From: Bacillota bacterium | GTDB taxonomy: Bacteria > Bacillota_G > Limnochordia > DTU010 | Length of the DNA: 43,538 nt | Direction: 5' to 3' | Assembly (NCBI GenBank): GCA_012799255.1 | Contig: JAAZLQ010000398.1 | Location: 1-43,538, forward strand | Shown here: positions 8,860 through 18,000 of the stretch, piece by piece | How the letters are laid out: the number at the start of each line of letters is the position of its first letter | Numbering within the stretch: the stretch's first letter is position 1 | The notes under the pieces: generated by a model | Databases searched by the model: none | What the model was told of the DNA's origin: nothing | What the model saw: the letters and a program-made list of their open reading frames with translations, nothing else | Translations under genes and position numbers: made by a program

Positions 8860-9870
8860 TTAACCCACCTCCCTTTGATCAACATCTGCAGACTCGTTGT
8901 AATCAACAACCTTCCAACATGCTACTTGATGTCCATCGCCTAGGTCAAAGGATGGAGGGCGTTTTTGGACACATAAATCGGTAGCAAACGCACAGCGAGG
9001 GTGAAAACCACAGCCCTCAGGAAACTCTCCCGGAATAGGAACAGACCCAGGAATAGCCTGAAGCCTTGAACCATCGCCATCTAGGCGCGGAATTGATGCG
9101 AGCAGACCAATCGTGTAAGGATGCTTGGGGTTCTTGAAAATGGTGTGAGTGTCGGCAGCTTCCACGATTCTACCGGTATACATCACTACCACTTTTTCCA
9201 CCAATTCAGCAATAACACCCAAGTCATGGGTAATCATCATAATTGCAGTACCTAGATTCTCACGGAGTTCCCGCATTAGGTCAAGAATCTGAGCTTGAAT
9301 GGTTACGTCCAGTGCGGTTGTTGGTTCGTCCGCAATGAGTAACTTAGGATTACAGGATAATGCCATAGCAATCATCACCCGCTGACGCATACCACCACTC
9401 ATTTGATGCGGATACTCGTCAATGCGTTGCTCTGGTGAGGGAATACCAACCAAACGCAACATTTCAATAGCTTTTTCACGTGCAGTGGCCTTATCAACAC
9501 CTTGGTGTAAGATAATGGCTTCCATGATTTGATTTCCCACAGTAAACACGGGATTCAATGAAGTCATGGGCTCTTGGAAGATCATAGAGATGTCATTTCC
9601 CCGAATACTTCGCATCTCCGCTTCAGACAACTGGAGCAGATCCCTTCCTTCGAACTCAATCATTCCACCTTCAATCTTTCCCGGTGGTTGTGGAACAAGA
9701 CCCATAATTGACAGCGAGGTCACACTTTTGCCGCAGCCAGATTCACCGACGATGCCGATAGTGCCTCCCTTGTCCAGATCGAAGCTGATTCCGTCAACAG
9801 CTGGAATAACCCCGTCATCTGTATAAAAATACGTTTTGAGGTCTTTAACTGACAACAGTTTCTGTGTCAT
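8860..9870 (-). CDS. Oligopeptide/dipeptide ABC transporter ATP-binding protein (OppD/DppD-like)
   Basis: A 336-residue ABC ATPase with Walker [14 protein letters not shown], signature [15 protein letters not shown], Walker [13 protein letters not shown] and the C-terminal oligopeptide-transporter domain with [14 protein letters not shown]. The ATG is preceded by GAGGAAG. It forms a two-gene unit with the OppF-like ATPase. Because a binding protein and two permeases without ATPases are encoded at 22.7-26.7 kb, this pair is a candidate energy source for them; that is inference. Confidence 0.92.
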   Translation of the reverse strand: MTQKLLSVKDLKTYFYTDDGVIPAVDGISFDLDKGGTIGIVGESGCGKSVTSLSIMGLVPQPPGKIEGGMIEFEGRDLLQLSEAEMRSIRGNDISMIFQEPMTSLNPVFTVGNQIMEAIILHQGVDKATAREKAIEMLRLVGIPSPEQRIDEYPHQMSGGMRQRVMIAMALSCNPKLLIADEPTTALDVTIQAQILDLMRELRENLGTAIMMITHDLGVIAELVEKVVVMYTGRIVEAADTHTIFKNPKHPYTIGLLASIPRLDGDGSRLQAIPGSVPIPGEFPEGCGFHPRCAFATDLCVQKRPPSFDLGDGHQVACWKVVDYNESADVDQREVG

Positions 9871-9991
9871 AATACACTTCCTCTCTTTCTCCCCGCCGTC
9901 CTTAGTGTGTATGACGCTGCCTCAGTTGGCAAAATCACGGGTAAACCCCTGATTCCATACAATGATTCGCCTCAAAGCGACGATCTCCTGC

Positions 9992-10023
9992 AAAAAAACC
10001 GGAAATTACACGATTAATTCGGC
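9992..10023 (-). terminator. Probable terminator of the polA-to-regulator operon
   Basis: On the minus strand CCGAATTA pairs with TAATT-CGG (two-base bulge), followed by seven T, directly after the regulator stop. The rest of the 152-base gap up to the OppD-like gene shows no convincing promoter, although one is expected there. Confidence 0.6.
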
Positions 10024-10667
10024 TAAACTCCCCGGCCCACCTTGAGTTCTGATTCCAATTTGGACCATTCCAAAACCAAACCTTCTGCTCCAAACCACTT
10101 GGTTTCAACTGCAAGAGGTAGCTTGCCTTGATACAGGGTAGTAGTCAACTGGAGAAGCTGGCTGAACTTGGGAAGGTTTAAGATCCTGGCCAGCTCTTCA
10201 GGGGCTGGGATTATTTCTACCCTCTGTTCTTTCACTTCGAGTTGCTGATCAGAGGGACTGGTAAGCAGGTCCCGTAAACTTGAATATTTTTCCATTATCT
10301 TAAGCGGGCAGGGTGTAATTAGCCGTACGTAACATGTGAGAGGACCCAGTTTTTCCGGAGCACTTGCCTGGTAAAGCTCCTCGCCCTCCCAAATAGGAAT
10401 GGCTGGCTGAACCATGGCCCCATTGATCCTAGTAATTCTCAATTCCTTTTGAATCTCCAGTCCCATCTCCATTTGCTTGGTGTCCACATTACGCTCTAGG
10501 CGTCTTGCGTACTCCCGACGCATTTCGTTCAGGGACAACTGGGCTTCGGACAAAATAGTCCTAACATAACTGGCGGTCGTTTGCGCTTCGGCAGCCAGTT
10601 CTTCCACTTTCAAGAAGGGGTCCCGCTTCGCTAGGGCAATCACCCTGGCCTTGACTGACCTATCCAT
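10023..10667 (-). CDS. Putative HTH transcriptional regulator with UTRA-like ligand domain
   Basis: A 214-residue protein I do not recognise by name. Residues 1-45 look like a helix-turn-helix with a KVEELAAEAQTTASYVRTIL core. Residues of about 70-214 resemble, in pattern only, the UTRA/chorismate-lyase fold of GntR-type regulators: an IWEGEELYQ-like start, then a segment ending in KLPLAVETKWFGAEGL. It follows the nicotinate phosphoribosyltransferase gene by 14 bases and ends the operon. It might regulate NAD salvage or another pathway, but no operator is visible. The HTH call is moderate and the ligand-domain call is weak. Confidence 0.6.
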   Translation of the reverse strand: MDRSVKARVIALAKRDPFLKVEELAAEAQTTASYVRTILSEAQLSLNEMRREYARRLERNVDTKQMEMGLEIQKELRITRINGAMVQPAIPIWEGEELYQASAPEKLGPLTCYVRLITPCPLKIMEKYSSLRDLLTSPSDQQLEVKEQRVEIIPAPEELARILNLPKFSQLLQLTTTLYQGKLPLAVETKWFGAEGLVLEWSKLESELKVGRGV

Positions 10668-10681
10668 GAACTCCCCTCCGA

Positions 10682-11716
10682 CTAAATGATTCTCTCTAAA
10701 CGGGGAGCATCGACAAGGCCCGGAATCCGTCCCCGTTTGGCCACTGCTTGTCCGTTGATCATCTTAATATCCATAGTCATATCAATGGCTGGACTACCTG
10801 AAATGAAACTTCCAACACCAAAGGCATCAGCACCTGCTTCAGATAGGATTTGAATACGCTCGGGATCGAGACCGCCTGATACAAAGATCTTTATATCGAG
10901 ATGACCTGCCAAATCCAACTTAGCCCTAAGTTCACGTATCAAACCAGGAGTGACTCCCCCACGTTCACTGGGCGTGTCTAGACGGACTGACTCCAACCCT
11001 GTTTCCGGACTTGAGGCCAAGCGCAGACTCTCTTCAACTTCGTCTTTAAATGTGTCAACAAGCATGGAGCGAACTGATTCAGGTGGCATGAATTTGTGGT
11101 AAGCACTAGCCGCTTCCAAAGTATCCCCCACGATCAAAAATAATGCATGGGGAACTGTCCCTGATGGTTCTAAGCCCGCCAACTTGGCACCTAAGATGCA
11201 GGAAGCACCATCTGCTCCCCCAATGATGGCAGCCCTTTCCATAACCGGTGCAACTGCCGGATGTACATGGCGTGCTCCAAAACAAAGAACTGGCTTGCCT
11301 TCTGCTGCCTCTTTCGCAATGCGGGCAGCAGTAGCCCACCCACTAGAACTGGCTAATATTCCCAAGATGGCAGTTTCAAAAATCCCAAACTTTGCATAAG
11401 GGCCATGGATACGCATCACAACTTCCTTAGCTTCAAAGCACTCGCCCTCTTGTAGGCTCCACACCTCCAGTCCAAGTCCCTCTAGCAATAACTTTACCTC
11501 TGGAATTCCTGCAAAAACTCCTGGACGCCTGCCAAAGATCTCAGCAATAACGTGAGTGTCATCCTTCTGAAGTTGATGAAGAATCTCCTTGGTTTTGACA
11601 AAGTATATATCCGTGGTTAAACCCTGGGCGATTTCCTCATGGGTTGCCGAAAATAGTCGATTTTCTGGAACCTTGAACTCCGCCACCTGCTTCACGGTTT
11701 CAATCTGCTTGGCCAT
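10682..11716 (-). CDS. Nicotinate phosphoribosyltransferase (short clostridial type)
   Basis: A 344-residue enzyme of the NAPRTase/quinolinate-phosphoribosyltransferase fold. It should convert nicotinate and PRPP to nicotinate mononucleotide for NAD salvage. Visible features are CFGARHVHPA, an acidic-Gly region IIGGADGASC, the LDTPSERGG segment, and the phosphate-binding barrel ends KIFVSGGLDPERI and DAFGVGSFI. It is shorter than E. coli PncB (about 400) but normal for the short family. It lies in the polA operon, 36 bases after the lytic transglycosylase gene. Confidence 0.88.
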   Translation of the reverse strand: MAKQIETVKQVAEFKVPENRLFSATHEEIAQGLTTDIYFVKTKEILHQLQKDDTHVIAEIFGRRPGVFAGIPEVKLLLEGLGLEVWSLQEGECFEAKEVVMRIHGPYAKFGIFETAILGILASSSGWATAARIAKEAAEGKPVLCFGARHVHPAVAPVMERAAIIGGADGASCILGAKLAGLEPSGTVPHALFLIVGDTLEAASAYHKFMPPESVRSMLVDTFKDEVEESLRLASSPETGLESVRLDTPSERGGVTPGLIRELRAKLDLAGHLDIKIFVSGGLDPERIQILSEAGADAFGVGSFISGSPAIDMTMDIKMINGQAVAKRGRIPGLVDAPRLERII

Positions 11717-11752
11717 CTATTGTGCTCCTCTCCCTGCTCCAACTTACATAAC

Positions 11753-12313
11753 TTATTGATACAAAAACTGATATAAGCGCCGCATCATGGTTACTTTACG
11801 AACATATGACCTAGTCTCGGCAAATGGTATGCCACCAGTCCTTTCATATGAACCGTCCCAGATGCCTTCACCGAGCCAGCGACTCACGTTAGAAGGTCCA
11901 CCATTATATGCCGCAAGTGCCGCTTGTTCGGTGGGAAAACGGTCCAAAAGGTAGTGCAGATAATATGTTCCCAGTTCAATGTTAGTCTGTGGATCCGTAA
12001 GGTCGTCCGTATCTATGGTCCTTCCAGCCCGCTCGCTAATCCAGAACGCAGTTTCAGGCATGAGCTGCATTAATCCTACAGCCCCCCGCTTAGAGACAAC
12101 CGCTGGACGATAACCACTCTCCACCTGAATTACTGCCGCAATCAGAATCCAATCTACTCCGTGGTTTTCTGCAGCAGTTGCTATCATGTCTGTATAGCGA
12201 ATGGGAAACACTTCCCTTAAGACAACCGGTAAACTTAGACAAATCATAATAACGACGCCTAAAGCGACCAGAAAGGACAGGCTCCGCAAACCCTCAGCCC
12301 CTTTGACGCGCAT
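11753..12313 (-). CDS. Lytic transglycosylase with SLT domain, membrane-anchored
   Basis: About 186 residues: one N-terminal membrane segment or uncleaved signal (residues about 12-33), then a Slt-type catalytic domain. The catalytic Glu is in [11 protein letters not shown], followed by [10 protein letters not shown] and [12 protein letters not shown], the classic SLT motifs. It cleaves peptidoglycan glycan strands outside the membrane and leaves 1,6-anhydroMurNAc ends, the substrate type that AnmK (encoded further right) handles. The gene overlaps the mgsA end by 20 bases; ATG at 12313 is preferred over the GTG just before it. Confidence 0.92.
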   Translation of the reverse strand: MRVKGAEGLRSLSFLVALGVVIMICLSLPVVLREVFPIRYTDMIATAAENHGVDWILIAAVIQVESGYRPAVVSKRGAVGLMQLMPETAFWISERAGRTIDTDDLTDPQTNIELGTYYLHYLLDRFPTEQAALAAYNGGPSNVSRWLGEGIWDGSYERTGGIPFAETRSYVRKVTMMRRLYQFLYQ

Positions 12314-12674
12314 CACTAAGATAGTGCAAAACTAACTCTGCGGTGGCTTCATTAGTAGCCAAGGGAGTGTCATGCACATCGCAAACCCTTAACAGGGCAG
12401 TAATATCAGGTTCATGGGGCTGAGCAGTCAGAGGATCTCTGAGAAAGATCACAGCCTCCACCTGGCCACTTGCTACCATGGAGCCAATTTGCTGATCTCC
12501 GCCAAGAGGTCCAGATAAGACGGTGTGAATCTGCAAGTTAGTCGCATCCCGAATCATACCGCCTGTCGTGCCAGTTGCCACCAATTCATAGTCTTTCAAA
12601 AGGTCCACATTCCGTTTGACAAACTCAACCATTGCACTTTTCTTCTTGTCATGGGCAATTAAGGCTATTCTCAC
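12294..12674 (-). CDS. mgsA: Methylglyoxal synthase
   Basis: A 126-residue enzyme converting dihydroxyacetone phosphate to methylglyoxal and phosphate, an overflow route when sugar phosphates accumulate. Family motifs are [10 protein letters not shown] at the start, TGTTGG, the catalytic-Asp string [11 protein letters not shown] and [14 protein letters not shown]. The frame is open up to 12740, but the GTG at 12674 has AAGGAG at good spacing and gives the normal family N-terminus. It overlaps the 3' end of coaE by 26 bases, suggesting translational coupling. Confidence 0.94.
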   Translation of the reverse strand: MRIALIAHDKKKSAMVEFVKRNVDLLKDYELVATGTTGGMIRDATNLQIHTVLSGPLGGDQQIGSMVASGQVEAVIFLRDPLTAQPHEPDITALLRVCDVHDTPLATNEATAELVLHYLSDARQRG

Positions 12675-13251
12675 GCTCCAGCTCCTTCCATAAAGCATCC
12701 ACCTGTTCCCAAGTTTCTTCCAGGGGACCATTGTTGTCAATCACTTGATCAGCCCGTCCCACCTTTACCTCTAAGGGTAACTGACTGGCCACCATTTGCT
12801 GAGCCCGTTCGCAGCTAATCTGATTGCGTTTCATAAGACGTTCTAGCTGGATTAGGGGATCCACATAGACAACCCACACTGCGTCCATAAAACTATCCCA
12901 CCCAACCTCATATAGTAAGGGAACTTCGGCAAAAACAATCTTCCCCTGCTCCTTAGCTTCCTTGGCGTCCTTTTTTATGCGCCGCAGAACCTCTGGATGA
13001 ATGATTCCTTCCAGTAGCTTACGCTTATGAGCATCAGCGAAAATAATCTCACCGAGCAAGCGACGATTAATGCTCAGGTCTTCTTGAATCACTGCAGGAA
13101 AATTCTCCTTAACCTGTTCCCAACCGGGTGTATGAGGCAACACTGCCTCTCTGGAAAAGACATCTGCATCCAAAACAACTGCTCCAAGGTCCCTTAATCT
13201 GTTGGAAACCGCACTCTTGCCGCTGGCAATACCGCCTGTTATTCCAATCAT
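12649..13251 (-). CDS. coaE: Dephospho-CoA kinase
   Basis: A 200-residue P-loop kinase for the last step of CoA synthesis. The N-terminus [14 protein letters not shown] is the Walker A of CoaE. It is followed by the DAD segment [11 protein letters not shown], the lid-region string [16 protein letters not shown] and the C-terminal DQVIDNNG motif. It lies 3 bases after mutM in a polA-mutM-coaE string that is conserved in many Bacillota. The ATG at 13251 has a GGAG site. Confidence 0.95.
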   Translation of the reverse strand: MIGITGGIASGKSAVSNRLRDLGAVVLDADVFSREAVLPHTPGWEQVKENFPAVIQEDLSINRRLLGEIIFADAHKRKLLEGIIHPEVLRRIKKDAKEAKEQGKIVFAEVPLLYEVGWDSFMDAVWVVYVDPLIQLERLMKRNQISCERAQQMVASQLPLEVKVGRADQVIDNNGPLEETWEQVDALWKELERENSLNCP

Positions 13252-13254
13252 AGG

Positions 13255-14085
13255 CTACTCCTTTTGACAAGCCGGACAATAGTGGCTAGTGCGTCCGACC
13301 ACTTTCTTATACTCTAAGTCTACTCCACAGCGGGGACATTTTTCACCCTTTTTTCCATAGATCTGCAGTAAATTTTGAAAAGACCCCTCTTGCCCATAGC
13401 CTGTGCGGTAATCTCGGAAGGTTGTCCCTTGATTGTCAATGGCTACCTGTAAAACATCTTTAATCGCTTTGTGAAGGCGTTTAATCTCCTGTCCATCCAA
13501 AGAGTTCGCTGCCCTTTCCGGATGAACTTGGGCTAAGAACAGGCTTTCGTCCGCGTAGATATTTCCTATGCCCGCTATTTTCGTTTGATCCAAGAGTAAT
13601 CCTTTAATTTTCGTACTCCGGTTCTGGACCAGATCTCGAAAATAATCCAATGAAAACTCATCGGAAAGTGGCTCCACGCCAAGGGTATCCAAACCTCTGA
13701 TCGTCTGATACTCTCCCCGTTTCACCAAATCTAGAGTGGCAAATTTACGCACATCCTCAAAGCGTAAAGCTCCTTCCGATCCGAAGTTGAACACCACTGA
13801 AGTGTGCTTGGCCAGAGGAATATCAGGACTAGAATAATAGATTAAACGCCCTGTCATCCGTAAATGGGCCACTAGTTCTAGATCCTGCTCCAGGCTGAAG
13901 ATCAGGTATTTACCCCACCTGGTAATGTCCAAGAACTGATTTCCTGTCATTAGCTCGATAAACTCAGTGGCAGCTAGATTCTGTAATATACGCTCATAGT
14001 AGACATCTACAGTCTTAATACGTTTCTCCAAAACAACTGGAATTAGGCTCCGTTTTACCGTTTCCACTTCTGGCAACTCAGGCAT
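13255..14085 (-). CDS. mutM: Formamidopyrimidine-DNA glycosylase
   Basis: A 276-residue base-excision repair enzyme removing 8-oxoguanine and formamidopyrimidines. The mature N-terminus PELPEVETV supplies the catalytic proline and Glu. The H2TH region includes KIAGIGNIYADE, and the C-terminal zinc finger is CPRCG...CPACQ. The frame extends upstream to 14163 inside polA, but the ATG at 14085 is the only start that gives the essential N-terminal Pro. It begins 4 bases after the polA stop. Confidence 0.96.
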   Translation of the reverse strand: MPELPEVETVKRSLIPVVLEKRIKTVDVYYERILQNLAATEFIELMTGNQFLDITRWGKYLIFSLEQDLELVAHLRMTGRLIYYSSPDIPLAKHTSVVFNFGSEGALRFEDVRKFATLDLVKRGEYQTIRGLDTLGVEPLSDEFSLDYFRDLVQNRSTKIKGLLLDQTKIAGIGNIYADESLFLAQVHPERAANSLDGQEIKRLHKAIKDVLQVAIDNQGTTFRDYRTGYGQEGSFQNLLQIYGKKGEKCPRCGVDLEYKKVVGRTSHYCPACQKE

Positions 14086-14089
14086 AATC

Positions 14090-16666
14090 CTACTCCTCAA
14101 AATTAAAGTTCTGGACATCCCGCCAGTTACGGCCATAAGAAACATCCACAACCAAGGGCACATCCAGCTTGATCACTTGTTCCATTTCTGCTTTGACCAA
14201 GTACGCCACAGTACTCAACTCTTCCTCGGGTACTTCAAAGACAAGTTCGTCATGGACCTGTAGCAAGAGCTTTGTATCAAGTTCTGCCTCCTGAAGAGCC
14301 CGATTTACCTTGAGCATCGCGAGTTTAATAATGTCAGCGGCACTACCTTGGATCGGCGAATTCATCGCGGTTCTGGCGGCGAAACTCCGCTGAGCAAAGT
14401 TACGACTCTTCAAATTAGGCAAATAACGCCTTCGCCCCAACAAGGTGGTCACATAGCCCTGTTTGCGTCCTAGTTCCACCGCACCATCCAGGTAGGCTTT
14501 TACCATGGGGTAGCGGAGAAAATACGAATCGATGTATTGTTGAGCTTCGGCCCGGGTTAAGTTAATTCCCTTGGCCAGCCCAAAGCTACTAATCCCGTAG
14601 ACAATCCCGAAATTGATGGCCTTGGCCGCATTACGTTGCTCAGGGCTCACATCTTCCATGGCTAGTCCAAAAACCTCTGCGGCAGTTTGCGTATGGATGT
14701 CTTTACCACTCCGAAACGCCTGTAAGAGCACCTCATCACCCGATAAATGGGCTAAAAGACGAAGTTCAATCTGCGAATAGTCGGCACTCAGTAAATAATA
14801 GCCTTCAGGAACCACAAAAGCTTCTCTGATCCGACGACCTTCTTCTGTACGCACTGGGATATTTTGTAGATTTGGATGGGTACTACTCAATCGTCCTGTT
14901 GCGGTAACCGTTTGATTAAACGTGGTATGTAGTCGCTTGGTCTGAGGAGAAATCAGGTCACCTAGGGCATCTGCATAAGTTGATTTCAGCTTGGCCACTT
15001 GACGATATTCCAACACGTGCGAAACGATGGGGTGATCGCTTAACTCTTCTAAAACATCGGCGCTCGTAGACGGACCTGTTTTAGTACGTTTTAAGACCGG
15101 CAGACCAAGTTTTTCAAAGAGAATTACACCTAACTGCTTAGGCGAATTAATATTAAACTCCTCGCCTGCCTCTGCGAAAATAAGCTCAGTAAGCCTTGTC
15201 AGTGATGTCTCGAGATCTTGTGAGATTTCCTCTAGCTTAAGTGGATCAACCAAAATTCCGTGGGCCTCCATTTTGGCTAAAACGGAAGCTAGGGGGAGTT
15301 CCACTTCGTGATATAAACTCCAGAGATCATCGTCCTTTAGTTGCCGTTCAACCAAGGGAGCAACCTCTTTCAGTAAATGGACAAATGCTACTTGGAGTCT
15401 GTTATCTTTCTGATCCAGGCTACTACCTGGTAAGTTAAACTTGTGAGCTATAGCTGAAAAATCCCATCGCTGCTCGGGATCTACACAATACAGGGCTAAC
15501 TCCAAGTCAAAGTAAATCTGGACTGGGCTCTTTGGACCAAAGAGATGTAAAACGTCTTTACCACTAGTAGCATACAGCTCCTTGTCCTTCAACTCATCAA
15601 CTAACTCATCCCAGCGACTCTCTAGGTTATGTTGATCTACTGCCCAGAGTTCAGTTAAAAACAAATACAACAGTTGTTCGTCTGCTGCATAATTCAAGTA
15701 GACCTTTTCAACCTGATTTAGTTGGGCTAAAAACTCTTCCGAGCTTTCTCCATCTAATAAGCGATAGGAGTCATCCCAACTTTCGTTTTCTTGAGCAGAC
15801 GGGGCTCCATTTTCTTCTGGTAAGCGTTCTAGAAGCGTCTTAAAGCCAAGATCTATAAACATTTCACGCACAGCTTTCCCGTCCATACTCTCCGTCTGAG
15901 CCAAATCAAGTTCGACTGGACAATCGAGTCGAATTGTGGCTAAGTCCTTACTAAGGAATGCTTGATCTTGATACTCAGTGAGCCTTTCCTGTAACTTGCC
16001 CTTAATCTCGGGCAGATGTGCGTAGATTTCTTCTAGCGATCCATAACTTGCCAGGAGCTTCATGGCAGTTTTCTCTCCCACACCTGGCACACCAGGGATA
16101 TTATCAGAAGTATCCCCCATTAACCCCTTGAGATCCTTCACTTGTTCTGGCGTTAATCCGTAATTCTGTGCTAATGTTTGCTCGTTCACCAGTTCTGTTT
16201 CAGTAATCCCCCGCTTAGTAAATAAGACGGTAGTCTGGGGTGAAATTAACTGAAAGGCATCCCGATCACCGGTCACAATATAGACTTGATAGCCTTCATT
16301 TTCTCCCTTCTTGGCTACCGTCCCGATGAGATCATCTGCTTCAAAGCCTTGAAGTTCCAAACGCTTAACGCCAAGTTTATCCAAAAGTTCCTTCATCACA
16401 GGGATTTGGGTACGCAAATCATCGGGCATACCCTTCCTGGTGGCCTTGTATTCCTCGAACTGACCATGGCGAAATGTTGGACCAGAGACATCAAAGGCGA
16501 CCACCATTTGTTCAGGCGCATAATCCTCCTTGAGACGTAGCAACATCATGGTCAAACCATAGACTGCGTTCGTGGGCTCACCACGATGATTGGTTAGGGG
16601 TGGCAGAGCGTAAAATGCTCGGTTAATTAGACTATTACCATCTATCAGAAACAAACGTCTTTCCAC
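14090..16666 (-). CDS. polA: DNA polymerase I
   Basis: An 858-residue protein with an N-terminal 5'-3' exonuclease (about residues 1-290, with LIDGNSLINRAFYA and VPGVGEKTAMKLL), a middle domain and a C-terminal polymerase. Polymerase motifs are A, SADYSQIELRLLAHL near residue 630; B, RNAAKAINFGIVYG near 678; and C, QVHDELVFE near 804. The middle region lacks the DxE and other acidic signatures of a working 3'-5' exonuclease, so it is probably proofreading-deficient, as in Bacillus Pol I. It starts at GTG 16666 and heads the mutM-coaE-mgsA operon. Confidence 0.96.
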   Translation of the reverse strand: MERRLFLIDGNSLINRAFYALPPLTNHRGEPTNAVYGLTMMLLRLKEDYAPEQMVVAFDVSGPTFRHGQFEEYKATRKGMPDDLRTQIPVMKELLDKLGVKRLELQGFEADDLIGTVAKKGENEGYQVYIVTGDRDAFQLISPQTTVLFTKRGITETELVNEQTLAQNYGLTPEQVKDLKGLMGDTSDNIPGVPGVGEKTAMKLLASYGSLEEIYAHLPEIKGKLQERLTEYQDQAFLSKDLATIRLDCPVELDLAQTESMDGKAVREMFIDLGFKTLLERLPEENGAPSAQENESWDDSYRLLDGESSEEFLAQLNQVEKVYLNYAADEQLLYLFLTELWAVDQHNLESRWDELVDELKDKELYATSGKDVLHLFGPKSPVQIYFDLELALYCVDPEQRWDFSAIAHKFNLPGSSLDQKDNRLQVAFVHLLKEVAPLVERQLKDDDLWSLYHEVELPLASVLAKMEAHGILVDPLKLEEISQDLETSLTRLTELIFAEAGEEFNINSPKQLGVILFEKLGLPVLKRTKTGPSTSADVLEELSDHPIVSHVLEYRQVAKLKSTYADALGDLISPQTKRLHTTFNQTVTATGRLSSTHPNLQNIPVRTEEGRRIREAFVVPEGYYLLSADYSQIELRLLAHLSGDEVLLQAFRSGKDIHTQTAAEVFGLAMEDVSPEQRNAAKAINFGIVYGISSFGLAKGINLTRAEAQQYIDSYFLRYPMVKAYLDGAVELGRKQGYVTTLLGRRRYLPNLKSRNFAQRSFAARTAMNSPIQGSAADIIKLAMLKVNRALQEAELDTKLLLQVHDELVFEVPEEELSTVAYLVKAEMEQVIKLDVPLVVDVSYGRNWRDVQNFNFEE

Positions 16667-16700
16667 ACGAATCCCCCATTTCTTCCTTGTTTATTCCACG

Positions 16701-16751
16701 CTGGGTAGTAAAAACCTGCCTTTGTTGGGTAAAGACGCCGGTTCTGCCCAG
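16701..16751. repeat. Imperfect inverted repeat in the polA / SLH-protein intergenic region
   Basis: CTGGGTAG at 16701-16708 pairs with CTGCCCAG at 16744-16751 (one wobble), with an inner AACC/GGTT. It lies between the divergent polA and SLH-protein genes without a T-run on either side, so it is not a terminator. An operator or leader structure is possible. Confidence 0.35.
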
Positions 16752-16771
16752 TTTTACATAGAGGTCTGACC

Positions 16772-16801
16772 TTGAAAGGGTAGAATGAAGCAGTGTAAGA
16801 T
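16772..16801 (+). promoter_or_regulatory. Sigma-A type promoter of the SLH-protein gene
   Basis: TTGAAA (16772-16777), an 18-base spacer and TAAGAT (16796-16801) lie 29 bases before the start at 16831, which is a good position and match. Confidence 0.55.
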
Positions 16802-16830
16802 AGATTCAGACAAAGAAAAGGAGTATGCTT

Positions 16831-18000
16831 ATGCGACCAACAAAACTGGCCACTTGCGTTCTAGTTTTAATGCTTTTTGCCAGCCCCATACTTGGCGGTG
16901 CAACTGCCTTGGCTGCTTTTGCAGATCTTGAAGGGGTTTGGGCGGAAGATGCCATTGTAGCTCTTGACCAGCAAGGCTTATTTGAGGATCTCTGGACAGA
17001 AGAGTTCTCACCATCGCAAAGCCTCACCCACGAAGAAACCATTCAACTCATGTCGACTGCCTTTCAACTGACCGACGAGGAAGAATTGCAACTTAAGGAT
17101 TGGCTTAATCAGCTATTAGTTGCTCATCCTGAAGGGATCACCCGGGGAGAGTTCGCTGCTGTATTGGCTAACCTTCTTGGTTTAGGCGAACACACCGAGG
17201 TACCCCAGGGGTTCTATCCTTCGTTTTCTGACCTTAACCCCGACTATCCAGGTTTCTTAGGCATTGAAATCCTTCAGAGGTTAGCCCTCTTACCAGCTCA
17301 CATGGTGGGACGTTTTGAACCGTATCGGCTCATTACTAGAGCTGAAATGGCGTATATCTTAGAGCAGGCCTTGAAACTAGAGGAGATCGAAGGTGTTGTG
17401 GCAGAAGTAGAGAACGAAGGTAGGCAGGTTGTGCTTAAAGAAACTGAAGATGCAGAAGGGATTAAACTCAGTCTCTTAGCCGAAACACTCTATCTAGCCC
17501 CTGGCAGTCTTACCAAGGATCCTATTACTAAGAACGAAAAGCTTAACCCTGGGCAGCATATTGTAGCCTTAACCAGAGGTAATCAAGCCCTACTTGTCCA
17601 CCTTGACGATGAAAGCCCTGTCCAAGCACTGATGCACGGTTTCAACCAAGCAACAAAGGTGCTTGCTGACATTCTCACTCCAGCGCAGATCAACGCTTTG
17701 ATCACTGGTGATTGGGAGCAACTGGGTGAAGAAGTGCGCTACGAAGTGTATCAAGAACTGGTGGATCGGGGAATTGCCCCTTGGGAAGCTGAGGCTTTAA
17801 TTCAGCAAGATTGGAGTAATCTCCAAGTGATGCTACAAGACAGGCTAACCCAAGAAACGGCAGAATACCTGGATGTAACTCCAGAACTGATTAGTGCCGC
17901 CCTCAATCAAAACTGGTCCCAACTCTTAGAGTACGCCCAAGTAGAGTTGGCCCAACGTCTGCTGACCAGCGACTGGCTGCAAAACATTATGGAAAACTAG
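16831..18000 (+). CDS. Secreted SLH-domain protein with C-terminal tandem Trp-repeat region
   Basis: A 389-residue secreted protein. A signal peptide ends near residue 30 (ALAAFADLEG). Two SLH-like segments follow: one begins at FADLEGVWAEDAI; the other begins at SFSDLNPDYPGF and ends RLITRAEMAYILEQ, with a partial copy between. These modules bind secondary cell-wall polymers. A beta-rich segment covers about 185-262. The last 110 residues consist of three tandem units of 33-34 residues, each with a start like LTPAQINALITGDWEQL (then IAPWEAEALIQQDWSNL and VTPELISAALNQNWSQL). I do not recognise this repeat. The ATG at 16831 is 7 bases from AAAGGAG; an ATG at 16825 is too close. Its 3' end overlaps the convergent L,D-transpeptidase gene by 14 bases. 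Confidence 0.85.
   Translation: MRPTKLATCVLVLMLFASPILGGATALAAFADLEGVWAEDAIVALDQQGLFEDLWTEEFSPSQSLTHEETIQLMSTAFQLTDEEELQLKDWLNQLLVAHPEGITRGEFAAVLANLLGLGEHTEVPQGFYPSFSDLNPDYPGFLGIEILQRLALLPAHMVGRFEPYRLITRAEMAYILEQALKLEEIEGVVAEVENEGRQVVLKETEDAEGIKLSLLAETLYLAPGSLTKDPITKNEKLNPGQHIVALTRGNQALLVHLDDESPVQALMHGFNQATKVLADILTPAQINALITGDWEQLGEEVRYEVYQELVDRGIAPWEAEALIQQDWSNLQVMLQDRLTQETAEYLDVTPELISAALNQNWSQLLEYAQVELAQRLLTSDWLQNIMEN

Noticed and set aside
12675..12740. N-terminal extension of methylglyoxal synthase.
   Set aside because: It would lie within coaE; the GTG at 12674 has a ribosome site and gives the normal family N-terminus.
14086..14163. N-terminal extension of MutM into polA.
   Set aside because: MutM needs Pro as residue 2 for catalysis, which only the start at 14085 provides.
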